Shown here in pieces: positions 23,860 to 35,097 of a DNA stretch of 64,000 nucleotides. The translations under genes and the position numbers were made by a program. Under the pieces are notes generated by a model. That model was not told the DNA's origin. It was given only the letters and a program-made list of their open reading frames with translations, and did no database searches. This DNA is from Cycas panzhihuaensis (taxonomy: Eukaryota; Cycadophyta): NCBI GenBank assembly GCA_023213395.1, contig CM041465.1, forward strand, positions 176,707,741 through 176,771,740. Direction: 5' to 3'. Position 1 is the first letter of the stretch. The number at the start of each line of letters is the position of its first letter.

Positions 23860-24640
23860 CCTCAAACCTTTGGTGAGGCTAATCAACATGAGTGCTGGCA
23901 AAAAGCCATGCAAGAGGAATATAAATCTATAGTTAAAAATGATACTTGGGAACTTGTAGACTTACCACCAAGAAAGAAAGCCATTGGAACCAAATGGGTT
24001 TATAAGACTAAGTTCCACTCTGATGGATCAATTGATAAATATAAAGCTCGTTTAGTTGCCAAAGGATATGCCCAAAGAGAAGGCATAGACTATACCGACA
24101 CATTTGCCCGATTGCTAGAATGGAATCAGTTCGCATGATAATAAGTTTAGCCACCCAAATGGGTTGGCCTGTTTATCAAATGGACGTAAAAAGTGCTTTT
24201 TTAAATAGTTATATTCAAGAAGATATCTATGTCTCTCAACCCCTCGGTTTTGAAGTCAGGGGGGAAGAAAACAAAGTGTATAAGTTAAAGAAAGCGTTAT
24301 ATGGTCTAAAACAAGCACCTAGGGCTTGGTATTCCCATATAGACACATATCTTAAAGATCAAGGGTTTGAAAGATCTCAAGCAGATCCAAACCTATACAC
24401 TAAAATTAAAGGAGATTCGATATTGATCATAGGACTTTATGTAGACGACTTAATTTATACCAGAAATGACTCCCACCTCTTAAGTCAATTTAAAGAAGCT
24501 ATGTGTAAGGAATTCGAAATGACAGACTTAGGTCTTATGCACTACTTCCTAGGATTGGAAGTGTGGCAAGATAAACAAGGAATATTTATCTCTCAACGTA
24601 AATATACTAGACCTTCTACAAAGATTTAATATGACAAGCT
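23860..24640 (+). pseudogene. Reverse transcriptase of element F
   Basis: Two overlapping open blocks, 23668-24138 and 24120-24629, joined by one frameshift near 24115. Motifs in order: CWQKAMQEEY, KWVYKTKFHSDG, DKYKARLVAKGY, QMDVKSAFLN, LKKALYGLKQAPRAWY and LYVDDLIYT (YVDD at 24438-24449). All key residues are intact. Nearly a full copia RT with one break. Confidence 0.95.
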
Positions 24641-25260
24641 GTAAACCATTGTCAATACCGGTGAATTGGAATTAAACTCTCTAAGATAGATGACTCAACC
24701 TCAGTTGATCCCACTCACTATAGACAACTGATTGGTAGCCTACTTTATTTAACCTCTACTCGACCTGATATAACATATTATGTAAGTGTTGTATCTAGAT
24801 TTATGCAGGATCCAAAGACATCCCATTGGCAAGTCGCTAAAAGAATCCTCGAGATACCTTAAAGGGACTTGGACTTTGGACTATACTACAAACCTACATC
24901 CGAGTTTCGGTTAACAGTTACAGTTGATTGGGTGGTGATATTGATGATAGAAAATCTACTTGGTTATGCATTTAGTATGGGATCGGCGGTAGCTTGGAGT
25001 TCAAAGAAACAAAATACCGTGTCCTTATCCACAAAGCGGAATATAAAGCGCGGTGTTAGGTGCCTGTGAATCAATCTGGTTAAGAAGACTCTTACAGGAT
25101 TTTCAAATTAAACAGCAAGGCCCCACTAAAATTTGGTGTGACAATCAGAGTGCTATTCAAATGACCAAAAATCCAGTATTCCACGGCAAAACAAAGCACA
25201 TTGAAACTCAATACCACTTTATTCGGGAACTTGTACAAGCGAGCAGATAGAGTTGACTTA
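24640..25260 (+). pseudogene. RNase H of element F
   Basis: R-P-D-I-T-Y segment near 24760, then SAVAWSSKKQNTVSLSTK, a shift near 25045, then WLRRLLQDF, IWCDNQSAIQM and KTKHIETQYHFIRE. Standard copia RNase H with several indels. The gene ends about 110 nt before the PPT. Confidence 0.92.
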
Positions 25261-25360
25261 TTGTAGCAATCAAGATCAAGCAGTGGATATTTTACAAAGG
25301 CCTTGGAAAAATCAAGTTTGAAAAGTTCGAGAGATGATTTAGGAGTCATACACATTGGGC

Positions 25361-25372
25361 TTATGGGGAGAA
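25361..25372 (+). other. Polypurine tract of element F
   Basis: TTATGGGGAGAA directly upstream of the 3' LTR, where plus-strand DNA synthesis is primed. Confidence 0.85.
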
Positions 25373-25693
25373 TGTTGGGAATAATCCCAATGTTTGTGCA
25401 CTAGCGCTTAGGGCCCCTCAAAGCCACCTTTGAGGCCCCTGGGCACCTTGAACTGCTCAGATTCCGCCGGACCGACCACTCACGTGAGGTACGTATCACC
25501 TTATTATTTTTTATATTTTTCAAACTAACCTTAATTGTTGTGCGGTAGGGTGATGGCGCGCCTCCCCGAATCTCTATTTAAGGGTTGGGAATACCTCCCT
25601 GGTGTTTATTAACACCGCCACTCTTTCAGAAATCGCCGTTGTACTCAAGATGAAAGTCTCGTGATGTCCTGCTCTGCTCCTCCGGCTCCATCA
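25373..25693 (+). repeat. 3' LTR of element F
   Basis: 321 bp, almost identical to the 5' LTR but shorter by several 1-5 bp gaps, for example at ACTAGCGC, GAGGCCCCTGGG and GGCGCGCCTCC. Confidence 0.97.
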
Positions 25694-25698
25694 AATCT

Positions 25699-26240
25699 AT
25701 CACATATAAATCGACTTATTACTATTGACTTTAATATATTTTTGGGTCTATTGCTCTAAGAAGAATGTGTTCAACATTGAGTAATAAATCTAAGTGCTTC
25801 CTCTTCTTTACTATCATTTGTAGCTCATTAGAGGAAGACAATAATGTCCATAATTGACCCATCAGTTTGGTTCAATGAATATGAACTAGCAGCCAAACCA
25901 ATATCTATATCAACCATGTTAACCTCGACTACCATACAATCCTTAGGTTGTTTATCTCTATTATGGCAAACTTGGACATATAACACTTCATTGCAAAAAA
26001 AAGAGAGTTGACCTTTAACAATAATAATTTCAAAACTACCTTGCCATATAGGGTAATCAAAATCGTGGATGTGAAAATTATCAGGGACCATAAAGACAAA
26101 ATCAACCTAATTATTAGGGATCAAAGAGATAAAATCAAATTTCTCCTTAAGTCAACCAATAGAATAGGAATTACAACCATAGATACAATTAGAATGAAGG
26201 AGGCCATATGGTCGATTCTTAAAATATCTTCTTTGTTACT
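25699..26240 (+). pseudogene. gag of element B, C-terminal part
   Basis: Resumes with ITIDFNIFLGLLL, matching the end of the copia gag helix bundle. The knuckle region around 26140-26200 keeps spacing and neighbours (N-R-I-G-x-T-T-I-D-x-x-x-R-M-K) but the Cys/His ligands are replaced. This part of gag would bind RNA; the copy is dead. Confidence 0.72.
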
Positions 26241-26269
26241 TTAATAACTCAACATTTTGATATATCCTA

Positions 26270-26510
26270 GTTAATTAATTTAGGTATCTCATGACATATG
26301 ACTAGTTTAGAAGAATTTCTCACTGGTATGAGATCAATTTTAGATCAATTTATTATTTTTAGAGATGATTTTATCTTAGAGATTACTAAGATTGTCAATG
26401 TTCCTATCTCATTAAAGAATTTAGATACTCCACAGCATCTCAATAATGTTTTCTATATACCTGGTACAACACATGACCTATTATCTATTAGCCAAATAAA
26501 TAAGTAAAAC
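26270..26510 (+). pseudogene. Protease of element B
   Basis: Just upstream of the ATG at 26298 the frame reads L-I-N-L-G-I-S-stop-H-M-T, aligned with the copia I-D-S-G-A-S-H-H-M-T active site. The catalytic Asp is Asn and a stop interrupts. The C-terminal part (HLNNVFYIPGTTHDLLSISQ) is well preserved. Confidence 0.78.
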
Positions 26511-26754
26511 TTTTATGTTTTCCTTAGCCATCTTAGAAAAATCATAATTATATATCTAAATGGAAACGTAATTACCTTAGGATATGAAGATCAGGGACTA
26601 TACAAGCTTGATATTATAACTTGACCTTTGTTCTAGTCATATGAATTTAGTTCTTATAGTAATTTAGCTTCCACTTCTAATCCTTCTACTTTAACTTTAA
26701 ATTCAGATGATTAATTTACTTAAAAAGCATTTATTACTCAAAGAATCCCAAAAG

Positions 26755-27650
26755 ATCAATTATGGTATCAATGCCTAGGTCACTTGAACATGAACAACCT
26801 CCATCTACTTTATAAACTAAATATGGTATATGGTATAATGAATATAAAGCAGACTAAATGTATTTGTGAGGCATGTGTTATGGGAAAATATTATCAAGCT
26901 CCACTTAGGTCAAATAAAAGAGTCTGGCATACCAAGGAACCTTTAGTCTTGGTACATTTAAATATCTATGGGCCCATATTATAAGCAACCTTTGGAAGCT
27001 ACCGTTATTTTATTACATTTATTAATGATTATTTCAAAAAAATGTGGGTCTATTTTCTAAAGTAGAAATTATAAGTCTTTGATAAGTTTAAAGAATTCAA
27101 GCATGGTACTAAACTTGAATCTAGAAATCCACTCACAATCCTTTATTATGATAATGAAGGTGAATATACATCAAATGAATTCATCCAATTTTTCAAGGAT
27201 AATGGTATCAAATGGCAGTTTTCTACCCCATACACACCTTAGTAAAATGGAGTTGTTGAGAGAATGAATTAGACCTTGGTCAATAAAGATAAATTCATTC
27301 TTGCCACCAAAATTTAGGAATTCAATTATGGGTTGAATCCCTTTATATAATCACTTATCTCCTAAATAGAATTTCAACCAAGATAGTACTAAATATTACT
27401 CCTAAGGAGACCTAGTCAAGTCAAAAGCCCATGGTCTCATATTTACATACTTTTGGTTGTATAGCATATATGCTTATATCAAAAGAACAAAGGAAGAGGT
27501 TAAATTATAAGAGCAATAAATGTATCTTTATTGGTTATCAACATGGTTGTAAAGCATATAAACTATATGATCTTGCCATTAAGCAAAGTATATAACTCAA
27601 GATGTCGTTTGTTCAAAAGAGAACCAGGATTCAGATATCATATAAATCTC
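26755..27650 (+). pseudogene. Pre-integrase domain and integrase of element B
   Basis: WYQCLGHLN and CICEACVMGKYY give the zinc-binding part (one His lost). The core shows HLNIYGP (first Asp is Asn), YYDNEGEY (second Asp kept) and VVERMN (Glu kept). Stops at former CAA/CAG/TGG codons are frequent. Downstream (27650-27940) is the proline/threonine-rich linker towards RT. Confidence 0.85.
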
Positions 27651-27945
27651 ATTCCTTAATGATCAATCTAAAAATACATATACTGCTCCTCCTACTCCAT
27701 AAAGTGTTCCTATAAAATAAATGTCTCCTACATCAACATATACTCCTTATAGATCATTTGGTCCACCTGCCTCTATATCTACATCTACTCCAATCAGTCC
27801 TTTAAAAGACATCTAAGACAAGGCTACTTCAAAGTGGTTACCTAAATAGTATATGTAGACAAACTCTTCTACTATTTTTCCACCACAATAAGAAAAGAGG
27901 CAATCAAAATATAGGTCATCTACTAACTTTGTATTAATAACAAAA

Positions 27946-28220
27946 TTGTTTCTAATTCCTAAACCAACTACTTTTGAGAAAGCTATTATAGATCAAAAGT
28001 GGCAAGCATCTATGACTAAAGAAATAGATTCTATCCTACAAAATGATATATGGAAGTTAGTTGAGCTACCTGAAGGTGAGAAACTTATTGATTATAAATG
28101 TATATATAAAATAAAAGTTCTTGTAGATGGCTCCATTCAATGGCATAAAGAACATTTGGTCATCAAAGATTTCAAATTGTTAAAAGTGTTGACTATGACA
28201 ACATATTTACACCATCAACC
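27946..28220 (+). pseudogene. Reverse transcriptase of element B, N-terminal part
   Basis: Open block with W-x-A-S-M-T-K-E-I-D and NDIWKLVELPEG, the start of the copia RT domain, continuing to V-D-Y-D-N-I-F-T-P-S-T in a shifted frame. It stops at the CAACC target site where C inserted. Confidence 0.88.
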
Positions 28221-28831
28221 TATTGAGTAAACCTAATTCTAAATAACCAAAACCAACCACTGGAATCAATTTATTTTACAACAAGTACAAGGATTTAAAA
28301 CTATAACAAATATAAATATATAAATAGAGATTATTCAACATACACAAGAAAGCATATACATTACTAAGAACACTAGATATGACATGGTAAAACCTTAGTA
28401 GAGTGCTAGGGAAACATCCACACATGAAAGGTATTAACTTTATTGATCAAGAATGAAAGATTTGTATATGCATTTGCCACAGAGTTCTCACAACTACAAT
28501 AACCAACAATCTACCCATGATATAATGCAATGCAATACTACCATAATGATATAACAACAATTAGAAAAAGTTAATTACCCAAATCAAGTTACAAAATTGC
28601 CATCATCAGATCTAGCACCTTTTTGATAAATGGCCTAGATTCTCTTTATAATTTAGTATATTTCAAACCATAGATTTTTCCTTCAGAGGCTATCACCCCT
28701 AAACCCCCACTTGCAAGGGGGGAATTCCACTCCCCCCTGCACCCCCCTTGGATCCCCCTAAGGAAAGATGAAGGGGGAAATCATGCTAGAAAAGCTCCAA
28801 AGTTTTAAGCCTCGTTAAACATTATTATCTA
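28221..28831 (-). repeat. 3' LTR of element C
   Basis: Begins TATTGAGTAAACC (TG mutated to TA). It aligns with the right LTR through GGTATTAACTTTATTGATCAAGAATG, here abbreviated, and the C-rich stretch at 28693-28760. The last ~10 bp of the right copy are missing. The polypurine tract (minus AAGGAGGAGA) adjoins at 28832-28841. Confidence 0.9.
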
Positions 28832-28859
28832 TCTCCTCCTTGACAACAATTTTACCTGA

Positions 28860-29590
28860 TACCTTCCTAAACCATTCATCACCTTTTTTGCAAGCCAAGA
28901 GAAACCAAATACCATTTGAAATTCTATAGTAGTACTAGTTTAGTAAATATGTCTGCATAATTCTACTGAGTATGGACCTTCTCAAGAGCAACTCCACCTA
29001 CTTCAACAACCTGTCTCATAAAATGATATTTGACTATAATGTGCTTTATCCTATTATGATAAGCTATATTTTTAGCTAAGTAAATATCACTTTGACTATT
29101 ACAAAATACCTTTACCTTATCCTATACCATTCCAAGCTTATCCAATAAACCCTACAACCAAATTGCCTCCTTACAAACATATGCTACAGTAATATATTCA
29201 ACTGCTATAGTAGATAAAGTAGCTATGCTTTGAAGTTTAGACATCCAACTAATTGGACCATTTGTAAGAGTAAATATATAACCTAAAGTTGACCTTTTTT
29301 AATCCAAGTCTTCTACAAAATTTGAATCCACATATCCACAAACTAAATTACATGTACCACTATAGGTCATATAATAGTTACTTGTGCCTCTTAAATACCC
29401 AAGCACTCAGTTCACTATCACCCAATGTTCTTTACCTAGATTTACTATATATCTGCTAACCATATTGATTGCATGCGAAATATTAGGTCTTGTATACACC
29501 ATGGCATATATCAAGCTTCTTACTACACTAGCATATGGTACACATGATATATATATTCCTTTTCTTCTTAAGAACTAGGACTCAAACTTA
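28860..29590 (-). pseudogene. RNase H of element C
   Basis: Read on the minus strand between RT and the polypurine tract: degenerate copia RNase H with segments such as the Y-M-A-V/T-T-S and D-S-N-F-V-D-L motifs. Many stops. Element A lacks this region because of the window edge. Confidence 0.72.
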
Positions 29591-30200
29591 AAGAAAGCTT
29601 GAAATGGGAAGTAAATGGGATACTAACAGGTTTCATATTTGTCATACCAAATCTAGTTAGTGTCTTCTCCATATATTTTTATTGTGATAACCAAAGCTTA
29701 CCATTCTTCTTGTCTCTATTTATCTTCATGCCTAAGATTAGTTTTACTACTCCTAGATCCTTCATATCAAATGTCCTAGCCATTTGAGCCTTTAACCTAT
29801 TGATTTCTACCATACTTTTGCTTACCACAAGTATGTCAGCAACATATAACACTAAAATAATGAATAGGCCACTGTCTAAGGTTTTAAAATAAACACAATA
29901 ATCATACTCACTTCGTTTGAAATTTTGGCTCTCCATGAAGGAATTAAACTTCTTATATCATTGCCTAGGTGATTGCTTTAGGCTATACAAAGATTTCTTG
30001 AGCCTATAAATAAGTATATTCTTGTCATTCTGTACAAAGCCTTATGGCTCTTCCATATATATTTTCTCCTCCAAATCTCCATATAGAAATGTTATTTTAA
30101 CATCTAATTGCTCTAACTCTAAATCAAATTAAGCCACTAATGCTAATAGAACCAGGATAGAAACATGATTAACAATTAATAAAAAGATTCCATTGCTTCC
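29590..30200 (-). pseudogene. Reverse transcriptase of element C
   Basis: The open block 29936-29679 contains ESQNFKRSEYDYCVYF and LYVADILVVS (about 29833-29848). The catalytic box is YVAD, one Asp replaced by Ala. The region before it (30200-29940) is stop-ridden. Collinear with 1-440 of element A. Confidence 0.87.
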
Positions 30201-30489
30201 TGAAAGTATGTAGATTCACCATCATTAGAAATCAAAGTAATAGAACTAGTTGGGCTATACCTTTAAGGAGGATGCATGACCCATATATACCTTCTTCTAA
30301 ATAGATAAAGAATGTCCTTATATTCTTGTATTTCTTTTACGATTCATCTTCAGAAAACTCTTCTTCCTTCTTTGCTTCTAAAGATGGCTGGGTTTCAAAC
30401 TTAACCTATTAATGTTCAGTTTTCTATTCTTATTTCATCTCAACTTCTACAATGTCTGATTTGAGAAAAGGAGATTCATCAAACACTAC

Positions 30490-31330
30490 ATCTTTGTTGA
30501 TGATGAGTTTATGGGCAGTAGGATCTTGCAACCTATATCCCTTAATTCCATCCTTATCACCATACCCAACAAAGATATACCTTCTAGGTTTTGGATCTAA
30601 TTTTATACACTAACTTTTATCAGTCAAAGCATAAACATTACAACCAAATATTTTTAAATTAAAATAATCACATGGATATTTGGCCCATACCTCTTTAGGA
30701 ATTTTATATTCTATTGTAAGTGATGATGATTTATTTACTAGATAGCAAGTTGTTTGAACTACTTCTATATATAAGCCCTGCTCCATGTCTTATTACTCAA
30801 CATACTCCTCTCTTTTTCTAAAAGTGTTCTATTCATACACTCTACAATGTCATTCTATTATGGAGTATAACTTGTGGTCTTATATCTTTCAATCCTTGAT
30901 TCCCTACAATAGTTTTCAAACTTCAAACAATTGAACTCACCTCCATTGTCTATTCGTAAGTATTTGATTGACCTGCCTACACTCTTTTTAACCAGAGCTT
31001 TAAACTACTTAAACATACTGAATACATCAGACTTCCTCTTCAAAAAATAGACCCACACCTTCCTGGAGAAGTCATCTATGAATGTTACAAAATACAATGC
31101 CCCTCTATAAGATATCGTAGGGGCTGGTCCCCATAGATCTAAATGGACATAATCTAGAATACCTTTACTTGTGTGACTCCTTATATTAAATCTAAGTCTA
31201 CATTGCTTTCTAAAGATATAATATTTATAAAATATCAAATCTAAAAACTTTAAGTTATGAAGTAACTTATGGTTCATCATTACTTTCAATCCTTTCTTAC
31301 TCATGTGCTCCAACCTTTAATGCCATAGCC
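30490..31330 (-). pseudogene. Integrase of element C
   Basis: Open block 31313-31005 with M-S-K-K-G-L-K-V, HLDLWGPAPTISY (first catalytic Asp) and FIDDFSRKVWVYFLKRK. The second Asp region and the C-terminal domain follow with stops down to about 30490. Confidence 0.86.
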
Positions 31331-31376
31331 AAGTAAGATCTTCTACTATTTTTAACACTACAACTGCTTAATTGAT

Positions 31377-31730
31377 TTATGTACTTCCAATCAAAGTGTA
31401 AAGGTTTCCTTTCTTCAAAGTCTTCATGATAACTAAGTCACCCTTTGACACCTTTAAAACTCCTTCATGACCTGTATACTTATGACCATTATAATCTAAT
31501 TCACCTAGAGAAATTAGGTTTCTTTTAAGCTCAGGTATATATCTAACTTCTATCAATGTTCTTACTACATCATCGAATATCTTGATTTTGATGCTATCAA
31601 CCCCAATGGTTTTATAGGAAACATCATTTCCCATAAGAACATCACCTCCAATAAGAGACTGGTATGAAGAAAACCAACTCTTGTGTGGACACATGGTGAG
31701 AAGCACCTGAATCTAACAAATAATCATGAT
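31377..31730 (-). pseudogene. Protease of element C
   Basis: Unlike A, the active site LLDSGASHH is intact (about 31700-31725), but a small deletion shifts the frame directly after it. The open block 31706-31377 carries the remainder (GGDVLMGNDV, KRNLISLGEL). Confidence 0.88.
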
Positions 31731-31849
31731 GATAATGAGAAATATTACATGCAACCAAGACATCATTATCTATACCTTGACTTGATTCTGCCTAATTTTC
31801 CTCCTTTGTAGGGTCTTCCTTCTTCTAGAACTCATTCATCTTCTAGTAA

Positions 31850-32571
31850 TCCTTCTTGAGATGACCTGTCTTATCACAATGCCAATATCTCAACTTATCC
31901 TTCTTGTTTTTTGAATTCAATCTTAATGTATCTCTAGAACTTTATCCTCTCTCCATATATCTACCCCTTATTGTAATGGCTTCTGGTATGGAGGTTTCTA
32001 AATTAGATCTCCTCCTCACCTCTTCCATTAGTAAGGCACTCATAATAGAATCATAGTCTAGCTTATTAATAGTACTGAAATTGATGGAGGTGATAATATT
32101 ATCCTATGACTTAGGTAATGAACATAACAAGGTTACTATCTTATTTTCATCCTCTATCATTATACCAATTCTAGATAATTAATATATAAGAGTATTAAAA
32201 ACATTTAAATAATTAAGAATTTCAGCACCTTCCTTCATACATAGTGAGTACAATTACCTCTTTTGATTGGTCATGAACTTTATCATATACAAGATTTCTA
32301 ACTTTATCCATAATCTAGTTGTTGTTTTCTCCTCTACTATATTAAATAGAACTTCATCTGTCAAGTACAAATGTATTGTGCTAAGATCTCTTTTATCCAT
32401 ATCCACTTATTCTTCATCATCCATTCCCACAAGTTTCTTTAACTTACCTTTCAAGGTTTTGTACAATCCCTGCTATACTAGAATGTCATATGCTTTAAGC
32501 TTCCATAACTCAAAGTTGTTTTTCCCATTGAACTTCTCCAGCTCAAACTTTGAATTCATTACTTTTGCTAT
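31850..32571 (-). pseudogene. gag of element C
   Basis: Collinear with gag of A. The start codon is ATA where A has ATG, so the start is lost. KFELEKFNGKNNFELWKLK and the LLMEEVRRRSNLETS segment are clear. The knuckle near 31870-31900 reads YWHCDKTGHLKKDY: two of the four ligands (first and last Cys) are Tyr. Stops interrupt the rest. Confidence 0.87.
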
Positions 32572-32627
32572 TTAATGCAAAATAAACCAACACCAAACCC
32601 TTCACACATTTGCTACAAAATATATGT

Positions 32628-32640
32628 GGCTCTAATACCA
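32628..32640 (-). other. Primer-binding site of element C
   Basis: Minus strand TGGTATTAGAGCC, one C-to-T change from the initiator tRNA-Met PBS. Confidence 0.9.
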
Positions 32641-32642
32641 CT

Positions 32643-33287
32643 TGTTGAGCAAACCTAGTTCTAAATAACCAAAACTAACCACCAGAATCTATCTATTTTG
32701 CACTAAGCTTAAGTATTTAAAACTATAATAAATGTAAGTATATAACCATAGATCATTCAACATGCATAAGAAAGCATATACATTACCAAGAACACCAGAT
32801 ATAATGTGGTAAAACCCTAGCAGAGTGCTAGGAAAACATCCACATAGGAAATGTATCAAGTTTATTGATCAAGAATGAAAGATTTGTACATGCACTCTCC
32901 ATGGTGTTCTTATAGCTATAACAACCAAAAATTCACCCGCGATATAATGCAATGTGATACTACCATTGTGATATAATAACAATTAGAAAAATCCAATTGC
33001 CTAAATTGGGTTATAAAATCACCACCATCAGATCTAGTATCTTTTTAATAAATGGCCTAGATTCTCTTTACAATTTAATATGTTTTGAATTATAGCTTTT
33101 TTCATTGGGAGTTATCGCACCTAAACCCCCACTTGCAGGGGGGTATTCCACATCCCCCTATACCTCCCTCAGCCAAGGAGGTTTACTACCTCCCTTGGAT
33201 CCCCTTGAGGGAATATGAAGGAGGAAATTGTGCTAAAAAAGCTCCAAAATATTAAGCCTCCTTAAATATTATTGTCACATACCAATA
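32643..33287 (-). repeat. 5' LTR of element C
   Basis: Begins TGTTGAGCAAACC and ends CCAATA (CA mutated to TA). It is flanked by CAACC, which equals the 5 bp before the left LTR. Confidence 0.92.
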
Positions 33288-33292
33288 CAACC

Positions 33293-33360
33293 AACATGAT
33301 ATATAGGAGGAAATGTATAAAGCCTCCTTCTTAAATGGTGATTTATAGGAGGAAATGTAT
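33293..33360. repeat. 21-bp duplication at a deletion in B
   Basis: GATATATAGGAGGAAATGTAT (33298-33318) repeats GATTTATAGGAGGAAATGTAT (33340-33360) with one mismatch. The second copy is the genuine RT sequence; the first stands where about 30 RT residues are missing. Confidence 0.8.
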
Positions 33361-34000
33361 TTAAATCAACCTCCAAGATTTATTATTCAAGGAAAAGAAC
33401 ACCTAGTCTATAAACTTAAAAAGGCTTTGTATGGCCTTGAATAATCACCTTAAGCCTAGTACATAAAAATTGATGAATATTTTTAAAAGCATGGACTCAT
33501 TCTCTTATCTTTAAATCTAAATTTATATGTTAGGATTTATAATGGTTTGATTTCTCTAGTTGTACTTTATGTTAATGACTTGTTGATAACTGGTAAAGAT
33601 ATAAAGTAGATTACATATTTCTAAGGAAAATTAAACAGTAGCTTTGAGATGACTAACCTCAATTACTTCACTAGTTTCTTCACATGGAAGTCTAGTAGGA
33701 GCCAGGCCATATCTTCCTCTTATAATCTAAATATGTGAAGGAGATTCTTCAAAACTTTAAGATAGAAAAGTATAAATCATCACTAACTCCTATGGAGATA
33801 GGACTAAAATTAGATATTGATGAGTATGAAAAATCTGTGGATCCTACTTTGTATAGGCAACTTGTGGGAAAATTAATTTACCTCACTCATACTTGACCTG
33901 ACATCGTATATGCTATTGGGATCTATTTAAGGTTTATGAAACAACCTAAGACTTCATATTAGAAAGTAGTAATAAATATCATGAAATATCTTCAAGGTAC
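33319..34000 (+). pseudogene. Reverse transcriptase of element B, C-terminal part
   Basis: Resumes after C with ASFLNGDL, then KLKKALYGL and LYVNDLLITG (33568-33579). The catalytic YVDD is YVND, a G-to-A change. About 30 residues that should link the two halves are missing, replaced by a short duplicated stretch (33293-33318). Confidence 0.88.
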
Positions 34001-34529
34001 TCCCCAGTTTAGACTAGATTACTATCATGTGGATAATCCTTTATTGATAGGTTATATAGATGTATATTGAGCTAGACATAAAGATAGTTGTAGATCAATC
34101 TTAAGCTACTATTTTAACCTAGATTTTGCTTTAGTTTCATGGTATTACAAAAAATAACCTAATACCATTTTATCTTTAATTGAAGCTAAGTATAAATCCA
34201 TTATTAGTGTATTTACAAAGGCTATCTAGCTTAGAAGGATTCTTGGAGAGCTTAGAATCAATTAAACACAAGCTATATTACTATTCTATGATAATTAGAG
34301 TATACTTAAATTAACTAAGAATCTTATGTTCTATGCTAAGACAAAACACATAGAGGTACACCATCACTTCATTAGGGAGCATCTACAAGATGGTGAGATA
34401 GATTTAATCTATAAGCCTACTAATGATCAGATAGCAGATATCTTCATAAAGTCACTCTTTTGTGATAAATTTAAAAGGTTTTGGCTTGGCCTCAGTGTCA
34501 AAATTAATAAACTCATCATTAAGGGAGGG
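34001..34529 (+). pseudogene. RNase H of element B
   Basis: Degenerate copia RNase H, ending in a well-kept block from 34326: KTKHIEVHHHFIREHLQDGE and D-Q-I-A-D-I-F-I-K-S-L. It stops just before the polypurine tract AAGGGAGGG (34521-34529). Confidence 0.87.
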
Positions 34530-34979
34530 TGATAGAATAATTAATGATTCAATTCATTAGTTTATTGATGAACAATTGTATTATACATTTGTAATGTTTT
34601 GTAAATATTTTATATTGAAGTGTTATTATCATAAATGGGTTAATTCACAACTTAATGTTATGAACCTAAGTGTATAGGGGTACTTTTTCTCTTAATATTA
34701 AAATATTATAAATGTGATTTAATTATGCAAGTTGGAAACTATCACCTTGTATGATCTTACATTTATTATTCATCAAGTTTATTATAATTGTCTCTGATAT
34801 TATATATGTAAGGTTTTTTTGTATGTAACATATGTTTATATGAGATTAATGCAATTGTGATTACTTTGGAGCTTATGAATAATTTATTACATCCTTTAGT
34901 AAAATATTTTTATTAAATGTTGTTCATATGAGTGAGATTAGAAGTTGGGTCTAAACCAGGACCATTCCTCCTTCCTTCA
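34530..34979 (+). repeat. 3' LTR of element B
   Basis: Begins TGATAGAATAATTAATG and ends CTTCCTTCA. Direct repeat of 14588-15065, with numerous substitutions between the two, indicating an old insertion. Confidence 0.92.
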
Positions 34980-34984
34980 ATAAT

Positions 34985-35097
34985 TAACTCCTATATTGGC
35001 TCTACCACTAGCATGTTGGTTTGTCAAATTGGCTTATATAGGCTTTCTTCTTACTTGTATAAGATTTTTCATAGTATGGATAATAAACTGACTCTAA
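34985..35097. other. Remnant of Z internal region after B
   Basis: About 110 bp between the 3' LTR of B and the right LTR of Z. Nothing recognisable. Confidence 0.6.

Larger units (their letters stand above)
17441..25693 (+). mobile_element. Element F: young Ty1/copia LTR retrotransposon inserted in B gag
   Basis: Complete structure: LTRs 17441-17774 and 25373-25693, perfect target duplication AATCT (17436-17440, 25694-25698), PBS, PPT, and gag, PR, IN, RT and RNase H in copia order. It is more GC-rich than its surroundings and its stops come mostly from small indels rather than C-to-T changes. It has a 3.4 kb leader. Near-identical LTRs make it the most recent insertion in the window. Confidence 0.97.
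28221..33287 (-). mobile_element. Element C: Ty1/copia LTR retrotransposon inserted in B RT
   Basis: Minus-strand element of the same family as A. LTRs are 28221-28831 (3') and 32643-33287 (5'), with target duplication CAACC (28216-28220, 33288-33292), PBS and a polypurine tract. The order on the minus strand is gag, PR, IN, RT, RNase H. It carries many C-to-T type stops. The element is complete in structure and about 5.07 kb long. Confidence 0.95.
14588..34979 (+). mobile_element. Element B: Ty1/copia LTR retrotransposon, nested in Z and host to F and C
   Basis: LTRs 14588-15065 and 34530-34979 match along their length. An initiator tRNA-Met PBS follows the first, and AAGGGAGGG (polypurine) precedes the second. 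Flanking 5-mers are ATAAC (14583-14587) and ATAAT (34980-34984), a target duplication with one C-to-T change. Gag is split by F at 17440 and the RT by C at 28220, and both reading frames resume after the inserts. The element without inserts is about 7 kb. Confidence 0.93.
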
